From: Delphinus delphis | Lineage: Eukaryota > Chordata > Mammalia > Artiodactyla > Delphinidae | NCBI RefSeq assembly: GCF_949987515.2 | Contig: NC_082697.1 | Span: 21,707,730-21,771,729 of the forward strand | Length of the DNA: 64,000 bases | Reading direction: 5' to 3' | Translations under genes and position numbers: made by a program | Notes under the pieces: model-generated | Told to the model about the DNA's origin: nothing | Seen by the model: the letters and a program-made list of their open reading frames with translations, nothing else | The model's database searches: none | Shown here: one piece after another, positions 1 to 9,125 of the stretch | Layout: each line of letters opens with the position of its first letter | Numbering within the stretch: the stretch's first letter is position 1

Positions 1-554
1 ACATGCCGTAGGCAAGGGACAGTGAGAGGGCCCCGCTCTGTTTCTTAACCCTCCTCCCTCACCCTCTGCCCTCCAGCCCCGCCACACAGGCACGCAGTTG
101 TCACTTGTCTGCTGCACGGAGATTCAGGGCTTCGGCTGGTGAAGTTGGAATGTCCATTCTGCTGGCTGGTGTGGTTGTCTGGATCTCTGTGGTGCGGCCT
201 GCTGGCATGGCCGTGGGCTGTGGGGCTGGGATGGCGCTGTCCCGATTTGGTCCAAATCTGAATGCGTTGCCTGTGCCCAGATCTCAGGGGTCTGCTCCCC
301 CCATTCCCCCCTCCTCCCTCTACTGCCACCCGCAGTAGGATGGGTGCAAAGGGGTGGGGAAGGGATCTGGTGTTGTCGTCATTGTCGGTGCTGCTTCTCC
401 GGGAGCCTACCGGCCCCTCACTGACCTTGGCAAGTGCTCCTCTGGCGAGAGGGCACAGGGGACGCCCCATTCCTGCGCGGCACTGGCTCCCATGCTGGTG
501 GAACTGCACAGGAGCACCTGGTGACAGGGCCGCCCAGGGGAGGGGGCTGGAGCC
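1..554 (-). other. NNAT: NNAT 3' untranslated region (partial, runs off the left edge)
   Basis: This stretch follows the NNAT stop codon on the minus strand. No AATAAA on the minus strand (TTTATT on the plus strand) occurs between 1 and 554, so the end of the message is outside the window. NNAT messages are known to have a 3'UTR much longer than the 246-nt coding region, which fits. The open frames seen here on either strand resemble no known protein and I treat them as chance. Confidence 0.75.
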
Positions 555-647
555 TCAGTTGGGGGCCCGCTGGCGGCGCTCTCCCAGCACGTGCCGTCCG
601 GTTCTCGACACGGTGTACGCCAGCTTCTGCAGGGAGTACCTGAACAC
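555..647 (-). other. NNAT: NNAT coding exon 3 (codons 52-81 and stop)
   Basis: The acceptor reads ctctccacag before GTGTTCAGG. The exon encodes the basic cytoplasmic tail and stops at TGA (557-555). Both exon 2 and exon 3 begin with GTG TTC, so joining exon 1 to either gives the same Val-Phe at the junction. Confidence 0.95.
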
Positions 648-1959
648 CTGTGGAGAGAGAGAGAGACCCAGGACCTTCCCTTAGAGGCGAGCACCCGCAG
701 CGTGTCTGTAGTGCTGCCGTGCCCGCCCCCGCCCCGCCCCCTGCCCCGCCCGCCTGTCCAATGAGGAGAGGCGGGTGCGGGCGCAGCTTGTCCACGAGTC
801 AGGGCAGCTGGAGCTTTTCCAACTGTGCTGAAGGCTGCATGGCCGCAAGCTGATTGGACCCACAACTTAGGTATACCTCACTTCTCGCAATGGGCTGTGT
901 CCCTGGAGGATTTCGAAAAGCGAATCCTACCCAGTAAATGCAGCATTCCAGGAACACCTTGAAGGAAATATGCGATTCCTTTGGCAAAGGATTCCTTTAG
1001 CAGGGAATTCTTCCTGCAAGGGGTGCTTTTAGGGTAGATGATTTTATGGGCAAAGCAATTTCTTCTGATTTATTTCTTTTTACACAAAGCGCTTTGCCTC
1101 TATTTGATTTTTTTTTTTTAATAAAGCGAACTGTCCTTTTTCGGAAGCGCTTTTTTTCTGTTCTATTTTTCCTGCAAAGAACCTTTTCCTCTAATTGTTT
1201 TCTTCAAAGCGCACTTATCGATTCATAGTTTGTTAGCTCCTTTGTCTAATATTTTTTCTGCAAGGCGCTTTTTATCTAATGCATTTTTTCTGCCAAGTGC
1301 TTTTGTCTGATTTATTCTTCCTGCAATGCGCATTTTCTCTAATTCATTTTTTCCCGCGAATTTTTCTGATTTGTTATAATCTTGTTTGCGGAGTGCTGTT
1401 TTTGTTTTTCCCCTGAGAAGTGCCTTTTTCTAACTTATTTTTTGTCCCACCCCCGCAAGTACTATATTTTCTAAAGGAAAATTTCCCCGCAATGCGCAAT
1501 TTTTTTAAGGCGGAAAAATTCCGCTGTGTGAGCGGTAAAGTCTCTTTTCGCAAAACAGAAGTGCCCCGCCTCCCTCCTGGGGTCGAGTCTCACGTAGCGG
1601 TATTTTCTTACCACGTTGGTCGCTAAGAGCCTCGGCGATCGTCCGCGGCTGGCGCCCGCCGCGCCCCAACTCTTTGTTCCCGGGCGGGCGCATTGGGAAG
1701 GGTCTACGCGAGGAGGAGGGCGCAGGGGATGGGCGGGGGCGTGCGGTGCCGGCCGCGGCACTTGGGTGGGCAGGGATCGCGGCAATCAGGACAGGACGGG
1801 TCGGGATGCGGCAATTGTGACGCGGGCTTGCCGGTTCAGGGGGCGCACATCGCGACCCTCTCCCACCCAGCACCCGGGCACACTTACCTGCAGCAGCACG
1901 CGGAAAATGTACCAGCCGATGATGAGCAGTTCAGCCGAGGCTGCTGCCACTGCTGCCAT
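555..1959 (-). CDS. NNAT: Neuronatin (three coding exons, complete)
   Basis: Neuronatin is a small proteolipid of the endoplasmic reticulum membrane in brain, pancreatic islet and adipose cells. It is linked to calcium handling, for example through SERCA, and to hormone secretion. The three exons (1959-1888, 957-877, 647-555) join without a frameshift into 81 codons plus TGA, the length of the alpha isoform. Residues 1-24 begin [12 protein letters not shown] and run into a hydrophobic membrane segment (IIGWYIF). Exon 2 gives [14 protein letters not shown] and continues to IARSE. Exon 3 gives the basic tail ending in RRQRAPN. All splice sites are canonical: donors gtaag at 1887 and gtatac at 876, acceptors ending aag at 958 and cag at 648. 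The gene lies antisense within the BLCAP intron and in other eutherians is expressed from the paternal allele. Residue 70 is His where I remember Gln in human. Confidence 0.96.
877..957 (-). other. NNAT: NNAT coding exon 2 (codons 25-51), skippable
   Basis: The exon is 81 nt, begins GTGTTCCTGG after a pyrimidine-rich acceptor and ends in GAG|gtatac. It is a multiple of three in phase 0, so skipping it keeps the frame. This matches the known NNAT beta isoform of 54 residues, which lacks the second half of the hydrophobic region. Confidence 0.95.
980..1510. repeat. Degenerate T-rich, GCGC-containing tandem repeat in NNAT intron 1
   Basis: The plus strand repeats a motif of the form TTTTTCTGCAAnGCGC followed by T-rich DNA and CTAATTyATTT, many times and with much drift. 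GCGC cores occur at 1089, 1147, 1209, 1265, 1328 and 1494, so the first five are spaced 56-63 bp. Weaker half-units (gcaaagaac, ccaagtgc) fall between them. I know of no interspersed repeat with this sequence. Tandem repeats next to differentially methylated regions are a recognised feature of several imprinted loci. Confidence 0.7.
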
Positions 1960-2160
1960 GGTTCCGAGAGTGGTGGGTGGGTGGTTGAGAGCGAGTGCTG
2001 CCGGTTCCGAGGTCCGTTCGCCTCTCGGAGTCCGCTGTTGGGCGCACTGCCGCAGCCGCGGTGGCCGCGCCTTAAGTATCCGCCCACCGCCCAAGTGCGC
2101 ATGCGCGCTTGGGGGGGGGTCCGTGAGGAGGGGTGGCCGGGGGCGCTCCTCATTCGTCAG
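1560..2160. promoter_or_regulatory. NNAT: CpG-rich NNAT promoter, 5'UTR and exon 1 region
   Basis: CpG dinucleotides are dense here and sparse in most of the rest of the window. The stretch covers NNAT exon 1, its 5'UTR and the start of intron 1. On the minus strand an AT-rich TATA-like stretch (2080-2071, gatacttaag) lies about 120 nt upstream of the ATG in otherwise GC-rich DNA, placing transcription start near 2045-2050. In human and mouse the CpG island at NNAT is maternally methylated and marks the imprinted domain. I infer the same role here; methylation cannot be read from sequence. Confidence 0.75.
1888..1959 (-). other. NNAT: NNAT coding exon 1 (codons 1-24)
   Basis: ATG is at 1959-1957 and the exon ends in CAG followed by gtaag. 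It encodes the N-terminal hydrophobic segment. The junction falls between codons (phase 0), as does the next one. Confidence 0.95.
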
Positions 2161-3480
2161 GAGAGGAAAAAAAATAATCCATCTGTTCTTTCCACACCGA
2201 CCCCCGCCTCCTGAGTTCATCTTAGCCCCTTTCCAGAAGATTCCGCTGTGCCCGCGTTTGAATTTTAATGTAAAATGGAGGGGAAATGCAACTCTGAGTT
2301 AGCGCATAGGGTAAGAGTACGGGTGCGCACCCCTTAGTAGCGGAGCCCATCTCTCCAAGCCCGGGCCTGCAAATTCGAGCCCAGTGTCCGGTGCCACGCC
2401 AGATCACACCTGGGCAAGGATGGAAAAGCAGAGGGACCTAATTTAGAGAGGGATCATCTGCCCCGCGGAGCAAAAACAGGTGCCCCTTCCAGAAGCCTTG
2501 GCTTCACAGGCCCCCCCGCTCAGCACTCTTTTTCTAATATTCGATGTATTAGAAGACCACGTCCTCTGCTTTGCGAGAGCCTCTGAGCGCGGAACCTTTC
2601 CCTGATGCCCGCATCCCGCTTCTTACGGTTGCTAGATCTACAGCCGTGGCAGCTGTAGGGAGCCGAGCCAGGGCACTGAGCCCTAGGTGCAAAAGCGATA
2701 GTCATCGGGTGTCTACCCTGTAGGAGGGATGGCGCCTTTGTATGCACGGAAGGGATGGGATGAGCTCTCCAAAGAAGTGGTCTGAATGCGCTCTGGGATA
2801 GTTTTCTGCTAGGCGGGTAATTCAACCTCTGCTCCCCTACCCCCCAGGCGCTGGTAGGTCTTCCTCAGCCAGCGAGGTTCTTTGTACCCGTTGCGCTGGG
2901 CGTCTGGAGCTTGGAGGAGGGTTTTGCTACCGCCGCCAGAGGGTCGTGGCTGCTGCCGCTCCGATTCTTGGCGCGGCCCGAAGACCGGAATGCGGTCTGC
3001 GAGCGCGGCCCTGGCGCACCGGTGGCCCGCTGCTCGAGAGCACCACTTCTCTCCAGCAAACTGCCTGGCACAGGGGCCAGCTGGCATTTGCCCCTATGTG
3101 AATAGAAAATTAATTTTGATTAAAAGCTCATAGAAGTCAAGTTCTATACAGTGCCGGCAGCAGATGGAGAGCACAAGGCAACCCAGAGAGGTCAGTTTGG
3201 ACTAAGTAGCATGGTGATTTTTTTCCCCCTACATTGACTTTCGAAGAAGTTGGCCGATTTTAATAAAATGACGCCGGATTATTTGAAAAAGGCAAGCTCA
3301 TTCTAGGCTGCCATCTTAAAACAAAATATTCGGTGATGCTGCCGCGGCGCCTTCCCAGAGCTTGCAAGGATCCATTGCCGGCAATCTCCCGCCGGCAGTG
3401 CGCCACTAACTACTTTAACTCTCCACTGAGCACCTGCTGTGAGAGATACTAGATACAGAATCCTTTTCTTATTCCTCAGG
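2161..3480 (+). other. BLCAP: BLCAP intron, no coding exon seen
   Basis: This lies between the NNAT promoter and the inverted BLCAP copy. It is moderately GC-rich near 2830-3060 and otherwise ordinary. I see no reading frame resembling a known protein. Known BLCAP genes have alternative non-coding first exons, some near the NNAT promoter, and one could lie here, but I cannot point to a certain splice donor. Confidence 0.5.
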
Positions 3481-3640
3481 GGTCACAGCATGGAGCCCAT
3501 GGCCGTCCGGTGGCAACCACAGGGCGGTATTGTGAGGTCTGGGTCCCTTGAGGACGGGCCGCAGCCCCAGGAGGCGATACATGATCTCTGCTGGGCAGGG
3601 CCCAGGCAAAGCCAGGCCACTGTGCCGGACCTGCCTAGAG
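3481..3640 (+). promoter_or_regulatory. BLCAP: Inverted BLCAP exon copy: RNA-editing complementary sequence
   Basis: The reverse complement of this intronic stretch aligns with 4000-4140 of the BLCAP exon, covering the end of the 5'UTR and the first 30 or so codons. The best part pairs 3570-3602 with 4035-4067: 33 nt with no mismatch except two G.U wobbles, including an 18-nt perfect core (3577-3594 with 4043-4060). Similarity continues more weakly on both sides. BLCAP pre-mRNA is a known ADAR substrate whose editing needs pairing between the coding exon and intronic sequence; this is evidently that partner. In the antisense direction the copy still reads MYRLLGLRPVL, close to [16 protein letters not shown], so it arose by inverted duplication of the exon. 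Confidence 0.9.
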
Positions 3641-3803
3641 CCCTCTGGCCTAGCCCCAAGAAGGGGAGACACCCAGGATGCTTCTGGAAAGGGTGACTTG
3701 GAGAGGAGTAGACTTCCATGGGTGGGCAGGGAGGAAAGGGCATTCACATTTGCTGTTGTTAACCATGATCCATTTTTCCAAATAAGTATACATTCTGTTC
3801 CTG

Positions 3804-3878
3804 TTTTTTTTTTTTTTTTTTTTTGTCTGTCTGTCTGTTTCGTGTCTGTTTGTCTGTTGTGTTGACTTTTCTCTTCAG
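3804..3878 (+). promoter_or_regulatory. BLCAP: Polypyrimidine tract with T21 and GTCT repeat before the BLCAP acceptor
   Basis: A run of about 21 T (3804-3824) passes into a GTCT-type microsatellite, then gttgacttttctcttcag, ending in AG at 3877-3878. The coding exon begins at 3879 (GATCCCTG). The length of this tract is likely to vary between individuals because both parts are simple repeats. Confidence 0.75.
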
Positions 3879-4054
3879 GATCCCTGCTGCCTTGGTGATC
3901 CCGGGCTGACAGCCAGAGACCACAGCGGCTCAGCTCCTGGAGAGCGAGGGTTGAAGAAAGCAGAGGGCAGCCGCCCGCGCCCGCTGGCTCCCATTAGGTC
4001 GGTTCCTGCAGCGGTGCCCGGTGGCCTTGGCGAAGGCCCTGTCCAGCAGAGATC
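3879..4054 (+). other. BLCAP: BLCAP 5'UTR portion of the coding exon
   Basis: This runs from the splice acceptor to the start codon. The last 50 nt or so take part in the predicted duplex with the intronic inverted copy. The start context is gatcATGt, with A at -3. Confidence 0.75.
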
Positions 4055-4318
4055 ATGTATTGCCTCCAGTGGCTGCTGCCCGTCCTCCTCATCCCCAAGC
4101 CCCTCAACCCCGCCCTGTGGTTCAGCCACTCCATGTTCATGGGCTTCTACCTGCTCAGCTTCCTCCTGGAACGGAAGCCTTGCACAATTTGTGCCTTGGT
4201 TTTCCTGGCAGCCCTGTTCCTCATCTGCTATAGCTGCTGGGGAAACTGTTTCCTGTACCACTGCTCCGATTCCCCGCTTCCGGAATCGGCACACGACCCC
4301 GGCGTTGTGGGCACCTAA
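4055..4318 (+). CDS. BLCAP: BLCAP apoptosis-inducing membrane protein (bladder cancer-associated protein)
   Basis: BLCAP is a very highly conserved 87-residue protein with two predicted membrane helices. It is linked to apoptosis and growth suppression, and its expression falls in bladder carcinoma. The whole reading frame lies in one exon: ATG at 4055, TAA at 4316-4318, exactly 87 codons. It starts [12 protein letters not shown], has hydrophobic stretches at about residues 19-38 and 43-62 separated by ERKPC, and ends HDPGVVGT. The sequence matches the human protein as I recall it, with no visible break. The codons edited by ADAR in other mammals are present unedited in the DNA: Tyr2 (A at 4059), Gln5 (A at 4068) and Lys15 (A at 4098). 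NNAT lies antisense upstream within the intron. BLCAP is biallelic in most tissues, with isoform-specific imprinting in brain. Confidence 0.98.
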   Translation: MYCLQWLLPVLLIPKPLNPALWFSHSMFMGFYLLSFLLERKPCTICALVFLAALFLICYSCWGNCFLYHCSDSPLPESAHDPGVVGT

Positions 4319-5810
4319 CAGCCAGCCCAGTTAGCTTTCCAAGGAAGCAGAAGACGGGAGGGGAGGCATTGACATAGGTCATAAAGCATTGGAGTTTCAA
4401 ATCCCGCGGCCCTGTGGGGGCCACATTCCTGATGGCGCCTTTCTGGCCTGTGACGTTTTATCCTTATAATGTGAATAATAGCACTGACCGGTGCTTTTAT
4501 CGTAGAGTCCTGTAGTCGTGGGTGGTCTCGTGGTTGTGTGTGTTCTGTCCCCATCTTGGCCCCTGACTGGCAGGATGGCCACCCCCCTCGCCTCATTCCC
4601 ACGAGGAGCCTGCACCCATCCTGGTCAACTGCCCCAGCATGATCCGGGCAGATAAAATGCCAGTCTCATTGTCACCTCTGTGACCCTTCCTTGTCAGAGT
4701 GTTACTGACTCCTCCGTCCCTCTCTTGGCTTCCTGTTAGTTCTCTTTAGCCCTTTCCTTTTTTGGGGAGCACCTGTCCAAGACAGGGCTCAGTTTTGCAC
4801 TTATCTCGAATATAAAGAGATTGCTGATGCCCGAGAGCCTCGCTTTTTCATTCTTCTTCCCTGGCCAGCGGGCTAGACAGAATTGTGTCTTGACTGCTGT
4901 CCACAAATCTTCAGTATTTTCCCCACGTCATTTTGAAGGAAGAAGTAACAGATACATGTTGCTCTTTCACCTGGGGGTCTGGGCTCCTGCTCAGCAGCCC
5001 AGCTTCGCTTCCTCTGCCCTTCCTCCTGCCTGTCTCAACTGTCGCAAGGAGGGGGCCTCATTTTGTCTCCCATGCATGCTCTGCAGGATTGATGTGTGGT
5101 GTGTTTACGTAGATCTAGCAGTCCCCAGCCGAGTGAATGGGAGAGTACTTGTGTGTTGCATAACAGCCACGATCCCCTGATAGGCGTTTGGATATTTTTT
5201 GGTGTGGTGTGCCGTGCGTGCGCGTGTGTGTATACGTACGTGTACAAGTACATGTGTAAATCCTTTTTAAAGAAGCTTTATCGAACGTGTTGTGATTTTG
5301 AGGTGTAGCAATAGCTAGCTTGTAGGGGCCGCTACAGTTGGTATTTAGTATGGGGATTGCAGAGTGACCAGCACACTGGACTCCGAGGTGGTTCAGACGA
5401 GACAGAGGGGAGCGGTGGCCATCGTCCTCATGCCAGGAGCTTCTCCGGTCCTGCGCGTATAGACTGTATACGTTACGAAGAATACACGGGAAGACTTTGT
5501 GACTGTCACTTGCTTTTTTCTTTTTCTGCGCTTCAGTAAAAGTGTTGGCACATGAGACTGTCTCCTGGCCCCTGCCCGCTGGGGATCAGCATGGTTGTCC
5601 TTCCAGTCTAAACCATCCATCTTTCTCTTGCCTGAAGGGGGAGGGAGGTGGGCCAGGCAGAGGACAGAACTGGAGGCAGTCCATCTAGGGGACGGGACTG
5701 CGGGGCCACACTTGTGGAACATTTGGACTGCTATTCTGGAGCTTTTATTTCTGGTGTGTTCGTTGCACAGCTGTTTGAAATGTTTAATAAAGCTTTATAA
5801 ACTTTCCTCT
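4319..5810 (+). other. BLCAP: BLCAP 3'UTR
   Basis: About 1.5 kb from the stop codon to the poly-A site, consistent with the roughly 2-kb BLCAP message of other mammals. It contains a GT-rich stretch at 5198-5240. The open frames in it are unrelated to known proteins. Confidence 0.8.
5786..5791 (+). terminator. BLCAP: BLCAP poly-A signal AATAAA
   Basis: AATAAA is followed within about 25 nt by a T/GT-rich element (ctctgtggttttatgtgg), the arrangement of a strong cleavage site. Cleavage is expected near 5805-5815. A further AATAAA at 6179-6184, in A-rich DNA, is a possible distal site. Confidence 0.85.
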
Positions 5811-5814
5811 GTGG

Positions 5815-7825
5815 TTTTATGTGGCTGCAGTCCCTTTGGGTCGTGGTGTTGGATTTCTGAGTTGGTGGGGGGCAGCGGGTAGCATGGAGGGGCTGAGGCC
5901 TTGGCGCCACAGTACCTTAGGCTGAAAATTTGATCTGCTCTCTGGAGAGCAGATGGTGGGATTGGGGGCGGGGGAGCAGGGGGCAGGCCAGGCGGTGAAC
6001 AGGAGGGAGTCTGAAAGTTTTCAGAGATGAGACATTTGCGTTTCTCAGCTCCCATGGCTTCTCGCCTGAAACTGTTTCCCTCCGTAGGAGATTTGAGTAA
6101 CCGATCCCTTGACAAACAACTTAAGACAGCTGGAGCTCTAATCATCAAGAATTTTTATGGTGCTGCTTTTGAAGTAAAAATAAAGTGAAACCCCTTATGG
6201 CATTTCAAGTGGAAAAATAAATAAGGTTGGCCGTCCACGTAGGGGGCTCCGGGCGATGGCTGGAAGTGCGGGAGTGGCGTGGTTCTGTGCCGTCAATGTG
6301 CACGTGCTCCCATGGCCGTGACCTTTGAGACAAAGCTGGGTGGCTTGCCAGGGCCCTGTGCTGGGTGTCCACCTCTCCATCTCTTCTCCTTCTAGAAAAC
6401 ATAACAGGAACACTGCCTGTCCAAGGCACAGGGCTGTTGTCAGAGTTTATTGTTGTAAAAGGGCTTGGGTTGTTTCATAAAAGGTCATCTGTTATACCTA
6501 GATTGGTAATTTATTGCTATGAAGTTTTGTGTAGTTTTCTCCTGCCCTTTGCAATCTCCGCATCGTCAGTGTATCCCTTTTTTCATTCCCACCATCGCCT
6601 ATCAGTGCTTTTCCTTTTCTTCGTCAAAACTTGCCAAAGGTCTGTTCATTTTGAAGGTGTTTTCAGAGAACCAAGCTTACTGATTATGTCTGCTGGGTAT
6701 TTTCCCTATCTGATGCTTTTGTGTTTTTACCTCTGCATTCTTTTGTTTCCTGCGTTTCTGGATGTATTTTGTGGTTCAGCAAAGTCTTGACAAGTTGAGG
6801 AGTGTTACACGTGGAAAGGATGGTTTGTTCAGCAAACATTGAGCCCCTGTACTGGGCTTGCTGGGGATTTCAGGGGCAAGACCCAGGCCTGACTCTCCAG
6901 GAGCGCATGACTCTAGCCTAGTGGGAAGACTTAAGAAAATAGACAACTGCAAATTCCAAAAACAAAACAAACAAACAAGGCTTTTGTGGCCACGCTCTCC
7001 TGTGGAGGCACCTGGATGATAAATGAAGCCAAGATTATTGCTTACTTTGCTCTCCCTCAGAAAGCAGCTTTCTGTCATAGGTCAAGCTCACTAAAGAGTC
7101 ACAAACAGGCCTCCCTCTGAAAGATTTGTGGCCCTTTGCAGCAGGGAGCCTGCAGCTCACCCTTTCCAAGGTGATGCCACATCAGCGTTCTGTCTGCCCA
7201 GCACTGCTCTCCACCTGCCAAGGCAGCACCAGCAGCACCCTGCCCCCTCTGCCTGAAATGCCTTTCAGGAAAATGAGAAGTGGATACCTCTTCTGGAAAA
7301 GAGCAGGGTACCAGGTCTTAGAAAACCACACCCTGCAATTCTGCCAGTCGCCGCGGCTCCTAGTGTTGCTCGTGTGGTACCTGGTAACCACAAGATCCCA
7401 TGAGGCCTAGGTCTGGGCTTCTTTAGGAACTGGTCTGTGCCCTGCTCTGTGCCTCAGTTTCCTTGTAGGTAAGATGTGGGCTTTGGAGCAAACACAGTCT
7501 TCCTACCCCTAATATACTGGGAATCCTTTCTCCGAGGATCTTCGGGTCCTCCTGGCTGCATTTGAGGGAAGGTGATTGAGCTCTGGGAAGGTGGCACTGC
7601 CCTTGCAGGGCAGCCTGCGTATGCCTTACGCTTTAATGATTGTACCACATGCGCCTAGATATGCCTCTGTCAGGAAGCCTTCCTGGACTCTTCCCTCTCC
7701 CTAGAGATCCAGTTGCCTAGATGACTTCACCCAGCCCTCTGTTGAGTGCTAGTGGTCATGCAGACTTTCTCTTTCGCAGTGATTGGGCTCCCCTGACCTC
7801 CCTAGGGGGCTTGCATTGTTATTTA
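5815..7825. other. Intergenic DNA downstream of BLCAP, no gene seen
   Basis: Mostly single-copy DNA. A MIR-like piece (gcctcagtttccttg) lies near 7440-7475. A short antisense L2-like stretch is at 6825-6950. I see no conserved reading frame and no RNA gene. Confidence 0.55.
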
Positions 7826-7829
7826 ATCT

Positions 7830-8800
7830 GAGGTACTTGTCAGAATCCTGTACAGGACCAGGCCTTGGGGTCACACAGTGGACAGGGTGGACCATCTCTG
7901 CCATCAGGGAGTCATCCAAGCTAATGGGAAAGGGGATGACCTTGGGCAGAAAATCCCACAGATAGATATAATATGGACTGTGGCAGGTGCCCTAAGAGCA
8001 GTCTAGGGGGCACCTGGTGTGGGCTGGGGAGGATTGATGTTCAGACTGAGACCTGAGGACAAGTGTAAATGTTGGAGCAGTGAAATAACAAATGAGATGT
8101 TATTTCTCACCATCTAATCAAGCATCTCTGCTTACAGCTGAAGAGACTGGGCTGAAAGCAAAATGAAGGACCACCAGTATCTGGCTGCCCTGGAGGGCTG
8201 TATTGGGAGATAGTAAGGGGGGTTGAAGGTTGACGTGTTGGTGGCGGTCCCCCAAACCCAGTCCTGAGTGAGAAGTCTTCAGTTTCCAACTGACTGGAAC
8301 CATCACAGACAAGGATCTGATGGGAGTAGGGGGTGACCCAATCAGAACAGCATTTAATTTAAGGTGGGATTTTTTTCAGTAGGGAACAGGATAGCATTTG
8401 AGCAGTAACAGCAGCAGGACTGTCAAGAAGGTCACTGCCCTGTCTAGATCATTGGGAATGGGGAGGAGTAGATCCAAGGAGCCATGGTGGGTGAGGAGGG
8501 GAAGGCAGGAGAAAGAGCAGGCTGGGGAGGGAGGACAGAGAAAGATGAGAGACTCCCATTGAATAGCTGCAGGAAGTGAGGTCAGGGAGGGGGCATCCCT
8601 TGTGTTCAGTTGGCTGCGGGAGCCAGAACCCAGTCTCCTGGCGTCTATTGCAAAGCTCACCCCTCATCCCCCAGCCCCCTAAAGGGAGAAAGGGTCACTG
8701 CTCTGAAAAGAGGGAGGAACTAAGCAGTGCTGTTCTCAGCAAGCCAGGGAAGGTGATCCTGACTAAAAGCCAGAAGAGGGGCAGAGTTTGGTCTGCCAGG
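7830..8800 (-). repeat. L2-type LINE fragments, antisense
   Basis: The phrases around 7860-8060 (gtgctgg-like ends, cagactgagacctgagg) and 8370-8560 resemble the 3' part of the mammalian L2 LINE in reverse orientation. They are heavily decayed. Confidence 0.5.
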
Positions 8801-9019
8801 CTTCAGGGAGAGAATTCCATATCGCGAGAAAAACTTTGATTAGAGCGGGCTCAAGATGAAGGGGAGGAGCTGGCCGAGCAGCAGCTGGAGGCTTCAGACA
8901 GAAGCCCTGGGTCTCCCTCTCCGGCTCAGTGGGCCGGGACTTGGGGAACACTTTAGGACCGACAAACCTTGAGCGACAAGGTTTCAGGGAGCCCGGGCCC
9001 TATGCCCCCACCTCTTTGA

Positions 9020-9125
9020 CCACACGTCCCTGAGCCTCAGTTTCCTCACTGGCAAAATAGAGATGGTAACACCCCCTGTAGCCTGGCTCAAGGCCAAGTC
9101 TTCACAAATGTTACTGCCTCTCTTC
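9020..9125 (+). repeat. MIR SINE fragment
   Basis: Contains the MIR core phrase ctgagcctcagtttcctcac followed by tggcaaaatagagatgg. Confidence 0.7.

Noticed and set aside
407..865. 152-codon minus-strand open frame over NNAT exon 3
   Set aside because: It is in a different frame from the spliced NNAT exon 3 and resembles no protein. It is a GC-rich shadow.
1616..2302. 228-codon plus-strand open frame antisense to NNAT exon 1
   Set aside because: It lies in CpG-rich promoter DNA, where stops are rare by chance, and has low-complexity Arg/Gly/Pro content and no known domain.
3469..3747. 92-codon minus-strand open frame resembling BLCAP
   Set aside because: It is not a second gene. The similarity comes from the inverted exon copy that acts as the editing partner; there is no sign of a promoter and it has lost the second half of the protein.
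3951..4334. 127-codon plus-strand open frame overlapping BLCAP
   Set aside because: An alternative frame of the BLCAP exon, rich in Ser and Pro. The 87-codon frame is the known protein.
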